A stretch of 64,000 bases of DNA from Aphrophora alni. Lineage: Eukaryota; Arthropoda; Insecta; Hemiptera; Aphrophoridae. The translations under genes were made by a program, and so were the position numbers. The notes beneath the pieces were generated by a model. That model saw nothing but the letters and a program-made list of their open reading frames with translations, did not search any database and was not told the DNA's origin. The stretch is from the NCBI GenBank assembly GCA_963513935.1, contig OY740774.1, positions 26,803,949-26,867,948 on the forward strand, given 5' to 3'. This document shows positions 29,117-40,569 of this stretch, in pieces. Position 1 is the stretch's first letter; each line of letters opens with the position of its first letter.

Positions 29117-30418
29117 ATGATGAGGTGCAGCCCTCCAAACACAAATGAAGTCGCATTCCTAAACATTTGCAGGGTTGGCCACTTCCTTCTTGCAATTAAA
29201 AGAGTCCATTTGGGAGAAGGTCCGGTTTGTGAATCATCAGTTTCCTTCAACAGACCTCCTTTTCATCCTTCCTTCCGCGATCAGTTTAACACCCAAACAA
29301 GAGATTGGTTGTATGACCTAAAAGACAAGTTTGAAAGCCATGAATCCTACCTCCTTGCATCCGCAGGAATGCTTATGGGAATGCATAATGCATTGTCAAC
29401 TACCGTGGGACTTGCTGCTGCTAATTACCTACAAGATCCTATCTCTGCTCACGTTACCACTCTCAGGTCGAGCGACGATTCAATGACTCTTTTCTTGGCC
29501 GCAGCAAGGAATGATCTAGGTATTGCATTTGAAATAAATAGGAAGAGCTTGAAACTGTTGGGTATTAATTTGAGCCTATCCAAAACATTTGCCTTTGAAT
29601 ATGGGTATGGAGAGTACACGTCATGGTTTCAAGACGGTGACTTTATAGCTCAGTTTGGGGTTGAAACATCTAATATTAGACCTCAGGGGAGAAACCCTAT
29701 GGATGATTTCTTCTCCATTGCCAAGAGCACGTCAGTCTCACAACAAAGGCTTGAGATGAACCCATTTGGTGCTGAGGCCAAGATAAGAATAGGCATTGAC
29801 AATTGCAGAAGAGTGTTTAGGATAAAGCTTGACCCAAACAAGAGGGAAGGAGTTTCAGGCCGTGTGTTGTTGTTGTCTGATGGTGGGCTGAATCCTTGGT
29901 CATCCATGTGCTGTCACCTTGAAGAAACCTCCATTAAGGAGCACTTTGCCACCACAGACGCTGAGAAAGAATACCTATTGAGAGTGAGGCACCCTGAGAA
30001 CCCATTCTCTGGAAATCCAGAAGAAGAGGTCACGTATTCTGTTGAGAAAGGACATGTTGTTACTGATTTTACAGAGGTTCCTAGGACTGTATTCCATTAC
30101 GTAAGAAGGACAAACAGGACAACCAAATCTGCTGGAACCCCTCGAGCTGCCATTGAGGATGCAAACAGGAGGGTCCTATCCTTGGTAGAAACTGCAGACT
30201 TGACAACCAAGCTCAAAGCGCCTAGTACAAGCATATCATTACAGGAGTACGTAATAAACCACCTTAAGTTCCTCCGCAGTGAAAGTACACTGAGTTCTGA
30301 TGAGTCAGAGAGGTTTGATAAAGCTATGTCAGTGTTAACGGGGTCTCTGCTACCTTCCAAGATTACTGAAAGTGACCTTGAAGATTGGATGCCGCATGAT
30401 CTACGTTACTATATTTAA
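29117..30418 (+). CDS. EVE: orthomyxovirus-type PB1 C-terminal part, copy 4
   Basis: It is intact and encodes the common protein form. The open frame extends upstream to 29009. Confidence 0.8.
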   Translation: MMRCSPPNTNEVAFLNICRVGHFLLAIKRVHLGEGPVCESSVSFNRPPFHPSFRDQFNTQTRDWLYDLKDKFESHESYLLASAGMLMGMHNALSTTVGLAAANYLQDPISAHVTTLRSSDDSMTLFLAAARNDLGIAFEINRKSLKLLGINLSLSKTFAFEYGYGEYTSWFQDGDFIAQFGVETSNIRPQGRNPMDDFFSIAKSTSVSQQRLEMNPFGAEAKIRIGIDNCRRVFRIKLDPNKREGVSGRVLLLSDGGLNPWSSMCCHLEETSIKEHFATTDAEKEYLLRVRHPENPFSGNPEEEVTYSVEKGHVVTDFTEVPRTVFHYVRRTNRTTKSAGTPRAAIEDANRRVLSLVETADLTTKLKAPSTSISLQEYVINHLKFLRSESTLSSDESERFDKAMSVLTGSLLPSKITESDLEDWMPHDLRYYI

Positions 30419-30679
30419 TCCAACAATTGATTTTCTTTTGCATTAAAATGGTTATTTTGATGCCCTCTACCATCTTAATGATTAAGATACCCTCTACCAG
30501 ATATCTTAATGCCACCAAACCTCGTTCCAACTGAGGATTTTCTAGGATATGGCCCCCTAGACCAATTGACTTTGGAGGTAAAGATGAGGATCCGTAACAT
30601 CCATTTTGTTACCGACAATTCTGAATTAGCCAGGCTATGCTCAAGGAAGTGACGCCGCCCTTCTAGTTCTAGCACCTAG

Positions 30680-31117
30680 TTCTCATTTGAAACTCTTCTC
30701 GAATCTGTACTGGACAATGACATCTTAGAACCGTTGAGGATAATAGGGAGGGACAGGGGAGAAAACGTAAACTGGCTTTGCAAGGTGAGCGGAAAGGTAT
30801 TTCAGAGGATGATGAGGGCACAGAGAATTTATATAGGGTTGCAAAGCTGCAGGGTGAGAGAATTTCTAAAAGTGGATAGATGCTTTAAATGTCAGGGACA
30901 CGGGCACATAGCAAGATTCTGTGGGAACGAGGTTGTTTGTTCAAGATGCGGAGAGGAGGGACACCATGGGAGTACATGTAGAAGAACACAATGGGAGAGA
31001 TGCATAAACTGTTACAGACTAGGGTATGGGAGATGGGACCATCCAACCTCCTGGTCGGAGTGCGCGGTTAATGTAAAAATGTTGAAGAGGATGAGAAACA
31101 ACACTAAGTATGACTAA
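30680..31117 (+). pseudogene. First LINE module: gag, copy 4
   Basis: It has the same three-knuckle protein. The silent CACATAGC change is shared with copy 3. Confidence 0.82.
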
Positions 31118-31500
31118 GATTGCACAAGTAAATGTAGACAGAGCGCAGAGGGTGGTAGCGGAGGTTCGAGAGGTAGCGGTTAGGGAGAAACTCGAAGTAC
31201 TGGCAATACAGGAGCCATATACGTTTAGGGGGAAGGTTGTGGGATTTGGGACGGAATGGAGGATAATATACGATGAAAGGGCAGTAAAACCGTGGGCGGC
31301 CGTAATAGTAACGAACAAGGAGATAGGAGTAATGATGATAAGGAGCTTGAGTGGAAGTCATTGGGTGACGGTAGAATTAAGGTTGAAAGATGGAAGGAGG
31401 ATGTATGTGATCCTCCATGTATTGCCGGTACAGAGAGAGGATAGACAGATACATAGAAAGGATAGAAAAATACTCAAACTTTAATATAACAATAAAATGA
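31110..31500 (+). pseudogene. First LINE module: endonuclease fragment, copy 4
   Basis: It encodes the same product and has the same frameshift as copy 3. Confidence 0.78.
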
Positions 31501-33473
31501 TACACAATTTAAAAAATATAGTTTATTTTAAAATGAAACTTAGTTGACATGTAGAAAGAAGTAGATGATATTCCATTTAAAACCAAGAATAAAATCCGCA
31601 TAATGTAAACAAAATTTGCATTTACATAAAAATAAAATGATTAGTTATTATACCAGGATGATGATGAATGAATGTGTGTGTGAACATTATTCTAATTATT
31701 AATGTTAAATCGATTATAGCTGGGTAATGACTCTGAAATTCATTGCAAAAAATGATAAGGACTAGTCCTACAAATACATGAAGCAATGAATGATATGATT
31801 TATGTGTAATGTTGCTGTGCACAATGAACTAGACTATTTGAGTAGGAAATTATTCCGTTTAAATTACCAATTAGCCGTAGATGAACACAGTACATCGATG
31901 TGCCTAAAATGCTGTGGGAAGATACGGTGATTTAGGGTTGGGTATCCTACCAAAATACCCAGTAACCCTTGTATCATTTTACGACGACAAAAAATGAAAA
32001 TGAGTATAGTGATTTTTGTTTGTTGGTGTCATACAACCTTCGTAAAATGTTAAGTGTAAATATGACAACGATTGATTAGGTTAGGTAGGTTAGAAGAACA
32101 GGTTAGGTAGGTTATCTCATAGGATAGAATTTTTCCTCTCTTTTTAAGTTAGGTAAGGTTAAGATAATTAAATAAGTGAATCATAAATGAATTGAGTGCT
32201 TTTGTTTTTAATTGTAATAATAAAAGAATTTTTTTTGAAGAATTTAAATAAATAAGAAAAGAATTACAAATGTGATTTTACATACTGTATAATAATAATA
32301 CAAATATAACAAAGTATTTTGAATTAATAATAAATAATTGAACTATGGTTAGTTTGGGTTAGGTGTATCTTATATCTATTTGATTTAATAACAACACTCT
32401 AATTAAATGTTCCTAGAAAAATATTGAATATCCAATCAATCAATATTAAATAATTGAACAATGGTTAGTTTAGGTTAGGTTAGGTGTATCTTTTATCTAC
32501 TTATATCTATTTGATTTAATAACAACACTCTAATTAAATGTTCCTAGAAAAATATTTAATATCCAATCATTACTGGGTTTCATTACACTTGATCTGAGGG
32601 TTTTCTTCTTTCTTTCTGAGGGATATTACCTTCAAACCTCGCCCCAGTAAGTAAAACCCTTAGGGTCTGGGCATTCTTTCTTAAATCTTATCCATATATA
32701 TCTATACTATATTCTAGAATATTATATTTATCTATATCTATAATTATATATATCTATATCTTAATCTACATCATCTTACTCCAGCAACATCCTCACTCAT
32801 CATATCATCACAAGTTCAGTTAAATTAATAATCTTCCTTCTCAGTATTCCTCTAAAATCTTTCTCATCACTGATTTCTTCCTTCAGCACCTTGTGGACTT
32901 GGTTCAGCGGCGGCGGGATCGGCCAGGTTTTGCGGTTCTCATTTTCAGTTTCCAAGGCTCAACACAGTTTTAAAGTCCAATTTCATAAAATTTCAAGTAG
33001 TTTCCAAATTCTAAGTACAGTCCACAGTTCAATTTCAAGTTTCAAATAATTTAAAGTAATTTCAAGTTTCTAAAAGTTTCAAGTATGTCCAAAGTTTATT
33101 TTCAAGTAAGTTTCTATAGTTTCAAGTAAGTTTCCAAGTTTTTCAGTTTCAAGTAAGTTCATTTCTAAAGTTTCAAGTAAGTTTCCAAATTTTCAGGTTT
33201 CAAGTAAGTCCAAAGTTCATTTCCAATTAAGTTTCCAAAAGTTTCAAGTAAGTCCAAAGTTCGTTTTCAATTTAAATTTCAGTACTCCACTTTCATTGAT
33301 CGAGGATCGGCCAGAAGACGGGCCAGTAGGTCCAGGCTTTGAGACTCTTAGCGATTTCACACTCTCGACTGCACATTACACAATCGTCTCTCATCTTGGT
33401 CTCCGCTCACCTACATCACCTTCCGTCATTTCATTACTCCTCTAGAACATCTGTACCTCTCTTTCAGCACTAA
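31501..33473 (+). other. AT-rich spacer, copy 4
   Basis: It is 10 bp shorter than copy 1: the same 9-bp loss as copy 3 and one T fewer in a T run near 32231. An ATGAAAATG variant near 31995 is shared with copies 5 and 8. No gene is seen. Confidence 0.6.
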
Positions 33474-34157
33474 CCGAGGCTCGAAGGGATCGATGTCACG
33501 GAGGGAGGACGACTGAAGGTCCGAGGTGCCATACCAAGAGGCAGAGGAGAGGTTCTTGTTCTTCTGGGCGACTCTGAGTCAAAGAAGAAACTCCTGGACT
33601 CCGAGGCGCTAAAGAGCTCTGGACTACAAGCGAAGGAACTGAGAGGCAGAAAACCACGCATGATTCTCAGAGGAGTTCCGAGAACCAGAGAGCCAGAGGC
33701 CTTCACCGAGGACCTGAGGAAGAACAATTTCCCTGACGTCGAGAACTTCGCAGCGAGGTTTAAACTCGTCTTCAAAACCTGAAGGAGGGACGGAGACAAC
33801 ACCAACTGGGTCGCCGAAGTGGAACCGGACCTGCGGAGGAAGCTCAAACAAGAAGGCAGAGTATACGTGGGTTGGTCTTCAATCCGCGTAGAGGATTACG
33901 TTGTAGCCACCAGATGCTTCAGATGCCAAAGGTTCGGCCACGTGGCGGCAAGATGCTCGTCAGAGAAGGAAACATGTCGGCACTGCGGTAAAGATGGCCA
34001 CAAAGAGAACAGCTGTCCAGACGCTGAGAAACCCCCCGTCTGCGTTGTGTGCAGGTACCGAGGACTTCCAAGCAAACACTCCTACCACGACCGAGACAGC
34101 CCCACCTACAAGAAGGCAGTAGAAATACTTGTCAAGAATACTGATTATGGCGCGTAA
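33474..34157 (+). pseudogene. Second LINE module: gag with in-frame TGA, copy 4
   Basis: The TGA is at 33780-33782. It is of the EGRVYVGW type, but without the 4-base deletion of copy 3. The C-terminus reads AVEILVKNTDYGA. Confidence 0.83.
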
Positions 34158-35691
34158 TCACACCAAACGCAACCTGATGGTGGGGCAGATCAACCTCGGC
34201 CGAGGCAAGCAGTCGACCGACTGCTTGGTCAAGAACGCCATAACGCTAGGAGTGGACGTCCTACTGGTCCAGGAGCCCTACGCTTTCAGGGGGAAAATCA
34301 CTGGATTCCCGCCTGGCTGCAGGATCTTTGCTGGAGCCGGGCGGGAAAAGTGGGCTGTTGTGGTCATCTTCAAATCGGAACTAGGAGCAGTTACCATCTC
34401 CCAGTGTACGGATGAACACGCCTCTGTCGTCGAGATTTCCTACCGAGGCTGATCTTAAATCTTCGGCTCGGTTTACTGCCAGTTCTCCCTCCCAGTGGAA
34501 CCCTTCATCGAGAAGATAGTGAAAATCATAAGACTCGGCGAAGGAAGACATGCGATCATCGGAGCAGACGTCAACTCCAAGTCCCCAAGATGGGGAGGAG
34601 GAGTTACGGAACCGAGAGAGAGACTGGTAGAGGAGATGATCGACGACGCCGACATCCTTCTTCTGAACGAGCCACACCAGAGGGCCACCTACTCTTCCAC
34701 GAGAGGAGAGTCCTGGATCGACGTCCCCCTGGCAACAAGAGGTGCTGCGAGATGGTGCCAGGACTGGACCGTCCACGACACGGACATCAGCGACCACCGG
34801 CTGATTACGTGGAACATCCCTGCTGGGGCCAACAACAACAGGCACGGCCGAGTCGACTCCAAAATAAATTGGAGGCGGGCAAAGTGGGATCTGTTCGCCT
34901 CGGAGGTGCAGAGTCGAACCCAGCAGCGGAGACGGCAGCAGGACGTCGACCAGGACCCGGAAGAGAGAGTGGCTGCCTTGACGGAGGACTTGACGGCGGC
35001 GGCGAGGTCAACTATCCCCAGAAGATCAAGGGGCGTAGTCGCGCCCGTTCGGTGGTGGAGTCCGGAACTCACCCGGTCTAGACATGAGATGACTAAGGCA
35101 AGGAGAACATTCCAAAGGGAGCTCAGGAGAAGAGGAGGGACTGACGCCGTGGTAGCAAGATTCAAGGCTGCTTTTCTCAGGAAAAGACTGGAAATGGGAC
35201 GTATGGTCAGGATCGCCAAGAGGACGAGTTGGAGAGCCTTCATCAGGGAAAACTCAACCAACCCCTGGGGAGCCGTCTACAAGATCATGGCAGGGAGATT
35301 CAAGGCACAGACGGTGCTCGCCACCCTCGCTACAGAGGAGGGCTACACGTTAGGAGGGCGAGACACCGGCGAGAAGCTATTGGAAGTGCTCCTCCCACTA
35401 GATACCAGGGAGGATGATCTCCCATGCCATGAGGATATAAGACGGCTTGTCAGCGAGACGGACATGTCTTCGTTGTCCGAGGACACCCTTCCTTTCGAGG
35501 AGGAGATTGAGGAGGCTCTTCGTTCTCTAAAGAAGGGAAAGGCGCCTGGCCAGGCCATGACGGTCTTCCAGTGGAGGCGTGGTGTGCAGCATGGCCATCA
35601 ATATCGGAGGACATCCATGTGGCCTTCAACGATCTTCTCAGTTCCCAGTTTGAAAATCTGGTCTCTGTGTGAGAAGAAAAATTTTCTATAG
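34129..35691 (+). pseudogene. Second LINE module: endonuclease and start of RT, copy 4
   Basis: All endonuclease motifs and the shared stops and frameshift are present. It has the SEDTLPFEE (Leu) variant, shared with copies 7 and 8. A silent G-to-A change near 34383 is shared with copy 8. Confidence 0.85.
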
Positions 35692-35696
35692 CAACC

Positions 35697-37067
35697 ATGT
35701 CATCAGACAATTATCAGCATATGGATAAAGTTTACACTAAGGAGGAAATCTCAAGGATTGCACCTAACTATAGAGGCAAACCCGAGAATTTCAATCCAAA
35801 ATTCAAAGCTGCTAAAACGGCTGCAAAAACACAAAACAAGGTCGAAAAGCTCACTGAGCAAGTAATTGAACCAGCTATAATTGTTAAGGTGCCTGCACCA
35901 TCACATTTATACACTGGCGAAGCTACACCAACGATCGAAAAAGTTTTGTGGGCTGAAGAAGTCGTAGAAGAAGAAGGTAATCCCATGTTCGAAAAACATC
36001 AAGACCGATTCGTAAGAACATTCTTTTATTCAACCAAACCTACCTACTCGTTAGGCCAGGACGCGGATGATTACGAGAATAAGGTCATCGTATGGGCAAT
36101 TCAACTTTCCATACTTCTAAGACAAAACGCTTCAACATGCAAGCATAACGAATGTAAATGCTGTATTAGACTTCAAGACTTAGTTCCAACAAGCTTTGTC
36201 GAAGAATTTGAACGTGCAAACGGAGGACAATACCGCGAGTTTCGACTCAAAACTTGTTCCTTCATAAAATTGTGCGGAAAGATTCAAGAAGAAAGATACA
36301 CTACAACAGACGTTGTGTCTTACTTAGTCGCCCAGCTGAGTTACATACGTGGCTTATGCAAAGGGGAAGCATTAAAGGAATCACATCCGATCCCAATAGT
36401 CGAACTTCAACCAGAAGTGTTACGCAAAGAGGCGTACAAACCAGACTATAAGGACGCTGTGGCACCAAAGGAATGCACACATGTTTCAGCAGAACGCTTG
36501 TGGATGTACGCGAGCCAACTTTGCTACAACAACGAACAATTTCCGGCAAACATCGCGCCTGAAGGAGTTCAAACATCAAAATTGAGACTGAAACCGGACT
36601 GGTTATCAGTGGAAACAGAAGTATCAGCTGTCAAACGTGACTGGCATGAAAACTTGGCTATTGTTTTAGTAAAATCGGTTGGCTTGGTTATGCTAGACAG
36701 GATGAAAGCTAGCTACTGCAAACACTGTTGCGCTGGATTGGTAACTAGACTCGACAGGGGCAGCTTCCCTATCCAGTGGAAGATTGCGGATCTCCGGGTT
36801 ATACCCAAGGGACCAGAGAGGGACCCGGCATCCGCCAAATCATACCGCCCGCTTTCCGTACTGTCTACATTGGGAAATCTCTTCGAGAAGGTCGTTGAGA
36901 GAAGACTAAGGCACCACGTCGAGGAGAGCGGCCTTGTATCAGAGACCCAGTTCGGCTTTATGAGAGGAAGGTCTGCGGAGGACGCCATATTAGCGGTCGT
37001 CAGCGGAGCTGAAGACACGCCACAAATACGTCGGGATCCTGGCGGTGGACATCCAGGGAGCCTTTGA
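35697..37067 (+). CDS. Unrecognised ORF fused to RT fragment, copy 4
   Basis: It is intact. Thr41 replaces Lys41, as in the two copies further right. Confidence 0.6.
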   Translation: MSSDNYQHMDKVYTKEEISRIAPNYRGKPENFNPKFKAAKTAAKTQNKVEKLTEQVIEPAIIVKVPAPSHLYTGEATPTIEKVLWAEEVVEEEGNPMFEKHQDRFVRTFFYSTKPTYSLGQDADDYENKVIVWAIQLSILLRQNASTCKHNECKCCIRLQDLVPTSFVEEFERANGGQYREFRLKTCSFIKLCGKIQEERYTTTDVVSYLVAQLSYIRGLCKGEALKESHPIPIVELQPEVLRKEAYKPDYKDAVAPKECTHVSAERLWMYASQLCYNNEQFPANIAPEGVQTSKLRLKPDWLSVETEVSAVKRDWHENLAIVLVKSVGLVMLDRMKASYCKHCCAGLVTRLDRGSFPIQWKIADLRVIPKGPERDPASAKSYRPLSVLSTLGNLFEKVVERRLRHHVEESGLVSETQFGFMRGRSAEDAILAVVSGAEDTPQIRRDPGGGHPGSL

Positions 37068-37304
37068 CAACGCCTGGTGGCCCGCAATAGTAAGAAGACT
37101 GTTGGACGGAGGGGTTCCAAGGAACCTTTACAGGGTAACCTCCGTCTTCTTGGCCAACAGAGAAGTAGCCTTCTCTACAGAGGATTGGACCATCAGGCGA
37201 AGAGTCAACAGAGGCTGTCCGCAGGGATCCATACTGGGTTGCTGTGGAATATACTCTTCGAAAACGTCCTGGCGGGGAGAATGCCGGCGGGGGTTCGTGT
37301 TGTG
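36707..37304 (+). pseudogene. LINE RT fragment with extra 4-bp deletion, copy 5
   Basis: A 4-base deletion in motif B changes SILGPLLWN to SILGCCGIY and adds a second frameshift (near 37238). All copies from here rightward share it. Confidence 0.88.
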
Positions 37305-38074
37305 ACTGAGCTCCGAGGAAGGGTGAGTAGTCTATTATTATTATTTTGTGGTTATTATTGGGGATATTGTAGTACTGGTGCTTGAATTTTTGATAGTATT
37401 TATGTAGAAGATTATATTTATTTATTATAGTATGTATGTATTTATTGAGTGTTGAGGATATATGTATTAAGGGGGTATGAAAGGAAATGTATTTAGGGGT
37501 GAGGGGTAGGATAAGTGAGAGTGGGGTCATTTAGAGTTGATGAGTAGGGAGGTGTCCTGGGCCTTGACCTGAACTGAGTAGGGTATAACAAGGTCCAGGA
37601 ACGAAGAGGTAGCGTTGGGGGGGCGAATCGGGGGTGTTAGGGTGATGGGGGGTAAATTGGCGGGGAGGCGAGTTGGATAGGGAAGTAGGGTGTGAATGCA
37701 TTGACTAGTAGATAAGGGGTGAATGTGTGTGTGGGTACGAAAGACCAGGTCAACCGGAGTGACATGCGAAGTCCCAAGCAGGTCATGAAGGGTGGTCGAA
37801 ACCGTAGCTGGAAGACCATGTGGGTCGACTGGCGGGCTAGTGACCAGTCCAAGCCTTTAAGGTGTAAGTCCTTCGGGACCCAAGCCAAACTGGTACCACG
37901 GGACCGTGCCCAAGCCCCTCGGGGGACCCCAAGGGAACCCTCCGAGTGCACGGTAATTGGAGTAGGATTCGTGGGGGCAGTGTCAATGCTAAATAGTAGA
38001 TGGTTTCCCTTCCTCCCTTATTTTTGTAGAGTGGGAGCTGGTGGAGAGCCGAGAGGACTGCCAACACCAGCTCC
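37305..38074 (+). other. G-rich non-coding stretch, copy 5
   Basis: It has the G-quadruplex motif with a seven-G first run and the same hairpins. A GTACGAAAG variant near 37735 is shared with copies 6 and 7. No gene is seen. Confidence 0.5.
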
Positions 38075-38185
38075 TAGAGCATTATTTGCAACTCTCGTAG
38101 TTCATGTACTGATTGGAATGAGTGCTTATCAGCGGACATCTTCCTCCTCCTTCATGAAACATTCTTCAGTGCTTCAATAAGACCA

Positions 38186-39487
38186 ATGATGAGGTGCAGC
38201 CCTCCAAACACAAATGAAGTCGCATTCCTAAACATTTGCAGGGTTGGCCACTTCCTTCTTGCAATTAAAAGAGTCCATTTGGGAGAAGGTCCGGTTTGTG
38301 AATCATCAGTTTCCTTCAACAGACCTCCTTTTCATCCTTCCTTCCGCGATCAGTTTAACACCCAAACAAGAGATTGGTTGTATGACCTAAAAGACAAGTT
38401 TGAAAGCCATGAATCCTACCTCCTTGCATCCGCAGGAATGCTTATGGGAATGCATAATGCATTGTCAACTACCGTGGGACTTGCTGCTGCTAATTACCTA
38501 CAAGATCCTATCTCTGCTCACGTTACCACTCTCAGGTCGAGCGACGATTCAATGACTCTTTTCTTGGCCGCAGCAAGGAATGATCTAGGTATTGCATTTG
38601 AAATAAATAGGAAGAGCTTGAAACTGTTGGGTATTAATTTGAGCCTATCCAAAACATTTGCCTTTGAATATGGGTATGGAGAGTACACGTCATGGTTTCA
38701 AGACGGTGACTTTATAGCTCAGTTTGGGGTTGAAACATCTAATATTAGACCTCAGGGGAGAAACCCTATGGATGATTTCTTCTCCATTGCCAAGAGCACG
38801 TCAGTCTCACAACAAAGGCTTGAGATGAACCCATTTGGTGCTGAGGCCAAGATAAGAATAGGCATTGACAATTGCAGAAGAGTGTTTAGGATAAAGCTTG
38901 ACCCAAACAAGAGGGAAGGAGTTTCAGGCCGTGTGTTGTTGTTGTCTGATGGTGGGCTGAATCCTTGGTCATCCATGTGCTGTCACCTTGAAGAAACCTC
39001 CATTAAGGAGCACTTTGCCACCACAGACGCTGAGAAAGAATACCTATTGAGAGTGAGGCACCCTGAGAACCCATTCTCTGGAAATCCAGAAGAAGAGGTC
39101 ACGTATTCTGTTGAGAAAGGACATGTTGTTACTGATTTTACAGAGGTTCCTAGGACTGTATTCCATTACGTAAGAAGGACAAACAGGACAACCAAATCTG
39201 CTGGAACCCCTCGAGCTGCCATTGAGGATGCAAACAGGAGGGTCCTATCCTTGGTAGAAACTGCAGACTTGACAACCAAGCTCAAAGCGCCTAGTACAAG
39301 CATATCATTACAGGAGTACGTAATAAACCACCTTAAGTTCCTCCGCAGTGAAAGTACACTGAGTTCTGATGAGTCAGAGAGGTTTGATAAAGCTATGTCA
39401 GTGTTAACGGGGTCTCTGCTACCTTCCAAGATTACTGAAAGTGACCTTGAAGATTGGATGCCGCATGATCTACGTTACTATATTTAA
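38186..39487 (+). CDS. EVE: orthomyxovirus-type PB1 C-terminal part, copy 5
   Basis: It is intact and encodes the common protein form. The open frame extends upstream to 38078. Confidence 0.8.
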   Translation: MMRCSPPNTNEVAFLNICRVGHFLLAIKRVHLGEGPVCESSVSFNRPPFHPSFRDQFNTQTRDWLYDLKDKFESHESYLLASAGMLMGMHNALSTTVGLAAANYLQDPISAHVTTLRSSDDSMTLFLAAARNDLGIAFEINRKSLKLLGINLSLSKTFAFEYGYGEYTSWFQDGDFIAQFGVETSNIRPQGRNPMDDFFSIAKSTSVSQQRLEMNPFGAEAKIRIGIDNCRRVFRIKLDPNKREGVSGRVLLLSDGGLNPWSSMCCHLEETSIKEHFATTDAEKEYLLRVRHPENPFSGNPEEEVTYSVEKGHVVTDFTEVPRTVFHYVRRTNRTTKSAGTPRAAIEDANRRVLSLVETADLTTKLKAPSTSISLQEYVINHLKFLRSESTLSSDESERFDKAMSVLTGSLLPSKITESDLEDWMPHDLRYYI

Positions 39488-39748
39488 TCCAACAATTGAT
39501 TTTCTTTTGCATTAAAATGGTTATTTTGATGCCCTCTACCATCTTAATGATTAAGATACCCTCTACCAGATATCTTAATGCCACCAAACCTCGTTCCAAC
39601 TGAGGATTTTCTAGGATATGGCCCCCTAGACCAATTGACTTTGGAGGTAAAGATGAGGATCCGTAACATCCATTTTGTTACCGACAATTCTGAATTAGCC
39701 AGGCTATGCTCAAGGAAGTGACGCCGCCCTTCTAGTTCTAGCACCTAG

Positions 39749-40186
39749 TTCTCATTTGAAACTCTTCTCGAATCTGTACTGGACAATGACATCTTAGAAC
39801 CGTTGAGGATAATAGGGAGGGACAGGGGAGAAAACGTAAACTGGCTTTGCAAGGTGAGCGGAAAGGTATTTCAGAGGATGATGAGGGCACAGAGAATTTA
39901 TATAGGGTTGCAAAGCTGCAGGGTGAGAGAATTTCTAAAAGTGGATAGATGCTTTAAATGTCAGGGACACGGGCACATTGCAAGATTCTGTGGGAACGAG
40001 GTTGTTTGTTCAAGATGCGGAGAGGAGGGACACCATGGGAGTACATGTAGAAGAACACAATGGGAGAGATGCATAAACTGTTACAGACTAGGGTATGGGA
40101 GATGGGACCATCCAACCTCCTGGTCGGAGTGCGCGGTTAATGTAAAAATGTTGAAGAGGATGAGAAACAACACTAAGTATGACTAA
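39749..40186 (+). pseudogene. First LINE module: gag, copy 5
   Basis: It has the same three-knuckle protein, with the CACATTGC form as in copies 1, 2 and 6. Confidence 0.82.
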
Positions 40187-40569
40187 GATTGCACAAGTAA
40201 ATGTAGACAGAGCGCAGAGGGTGGTAGCGGAGGTTCGAGAGGTAGCGGTTAGGGAGAAACTCGAAGTACTGGCAATACAGGAGCCATATACGTTTAGGGG
40301 GAAGGTTGTGGGATTTGGGACGGAATGGAGGATAATATACGATGAAAGGGCAGTAAAACCGTGGGCGGCCGTAATAGTAACGAACAAGGAGATAGGAGTA
40401 ATGATGATAAGGAGCTTGAGTGGAAGTCATTGGGTGACGGTAGAATTAAGGTTGAAAGATGGAAGGAGGATGTACGTGATCCTCCATGTATTGCCGGTAC
40501 AGAGAGAGGATAGACAGATACATAGAAAGGATAGAAAAATACTCAAACTTTAATATAACAATAAAATGA
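40179..40569 (+). pseudogene. First LINE module: endonuclease fragment, copy 5
   Basis: It has the same product and frameshift as copy 3. One silent change (TACGTG for TATGTG) lies near 40475. Confidence 0.78.

Larger units (their letters stand above)
27634..36706 (+). repeat. Array unit 4 (9073 bp)
   Basis: It shares the 9-bp spacer deletion with unit 3 and has one T fewer in a T run near 32231, but keeps the uninterrupted gag C-terminus. It carries the Leu variant in the endonuclease/RT ORF (near 35489) and Thr41 in the unrecognised ORF. Confidence 0.95.
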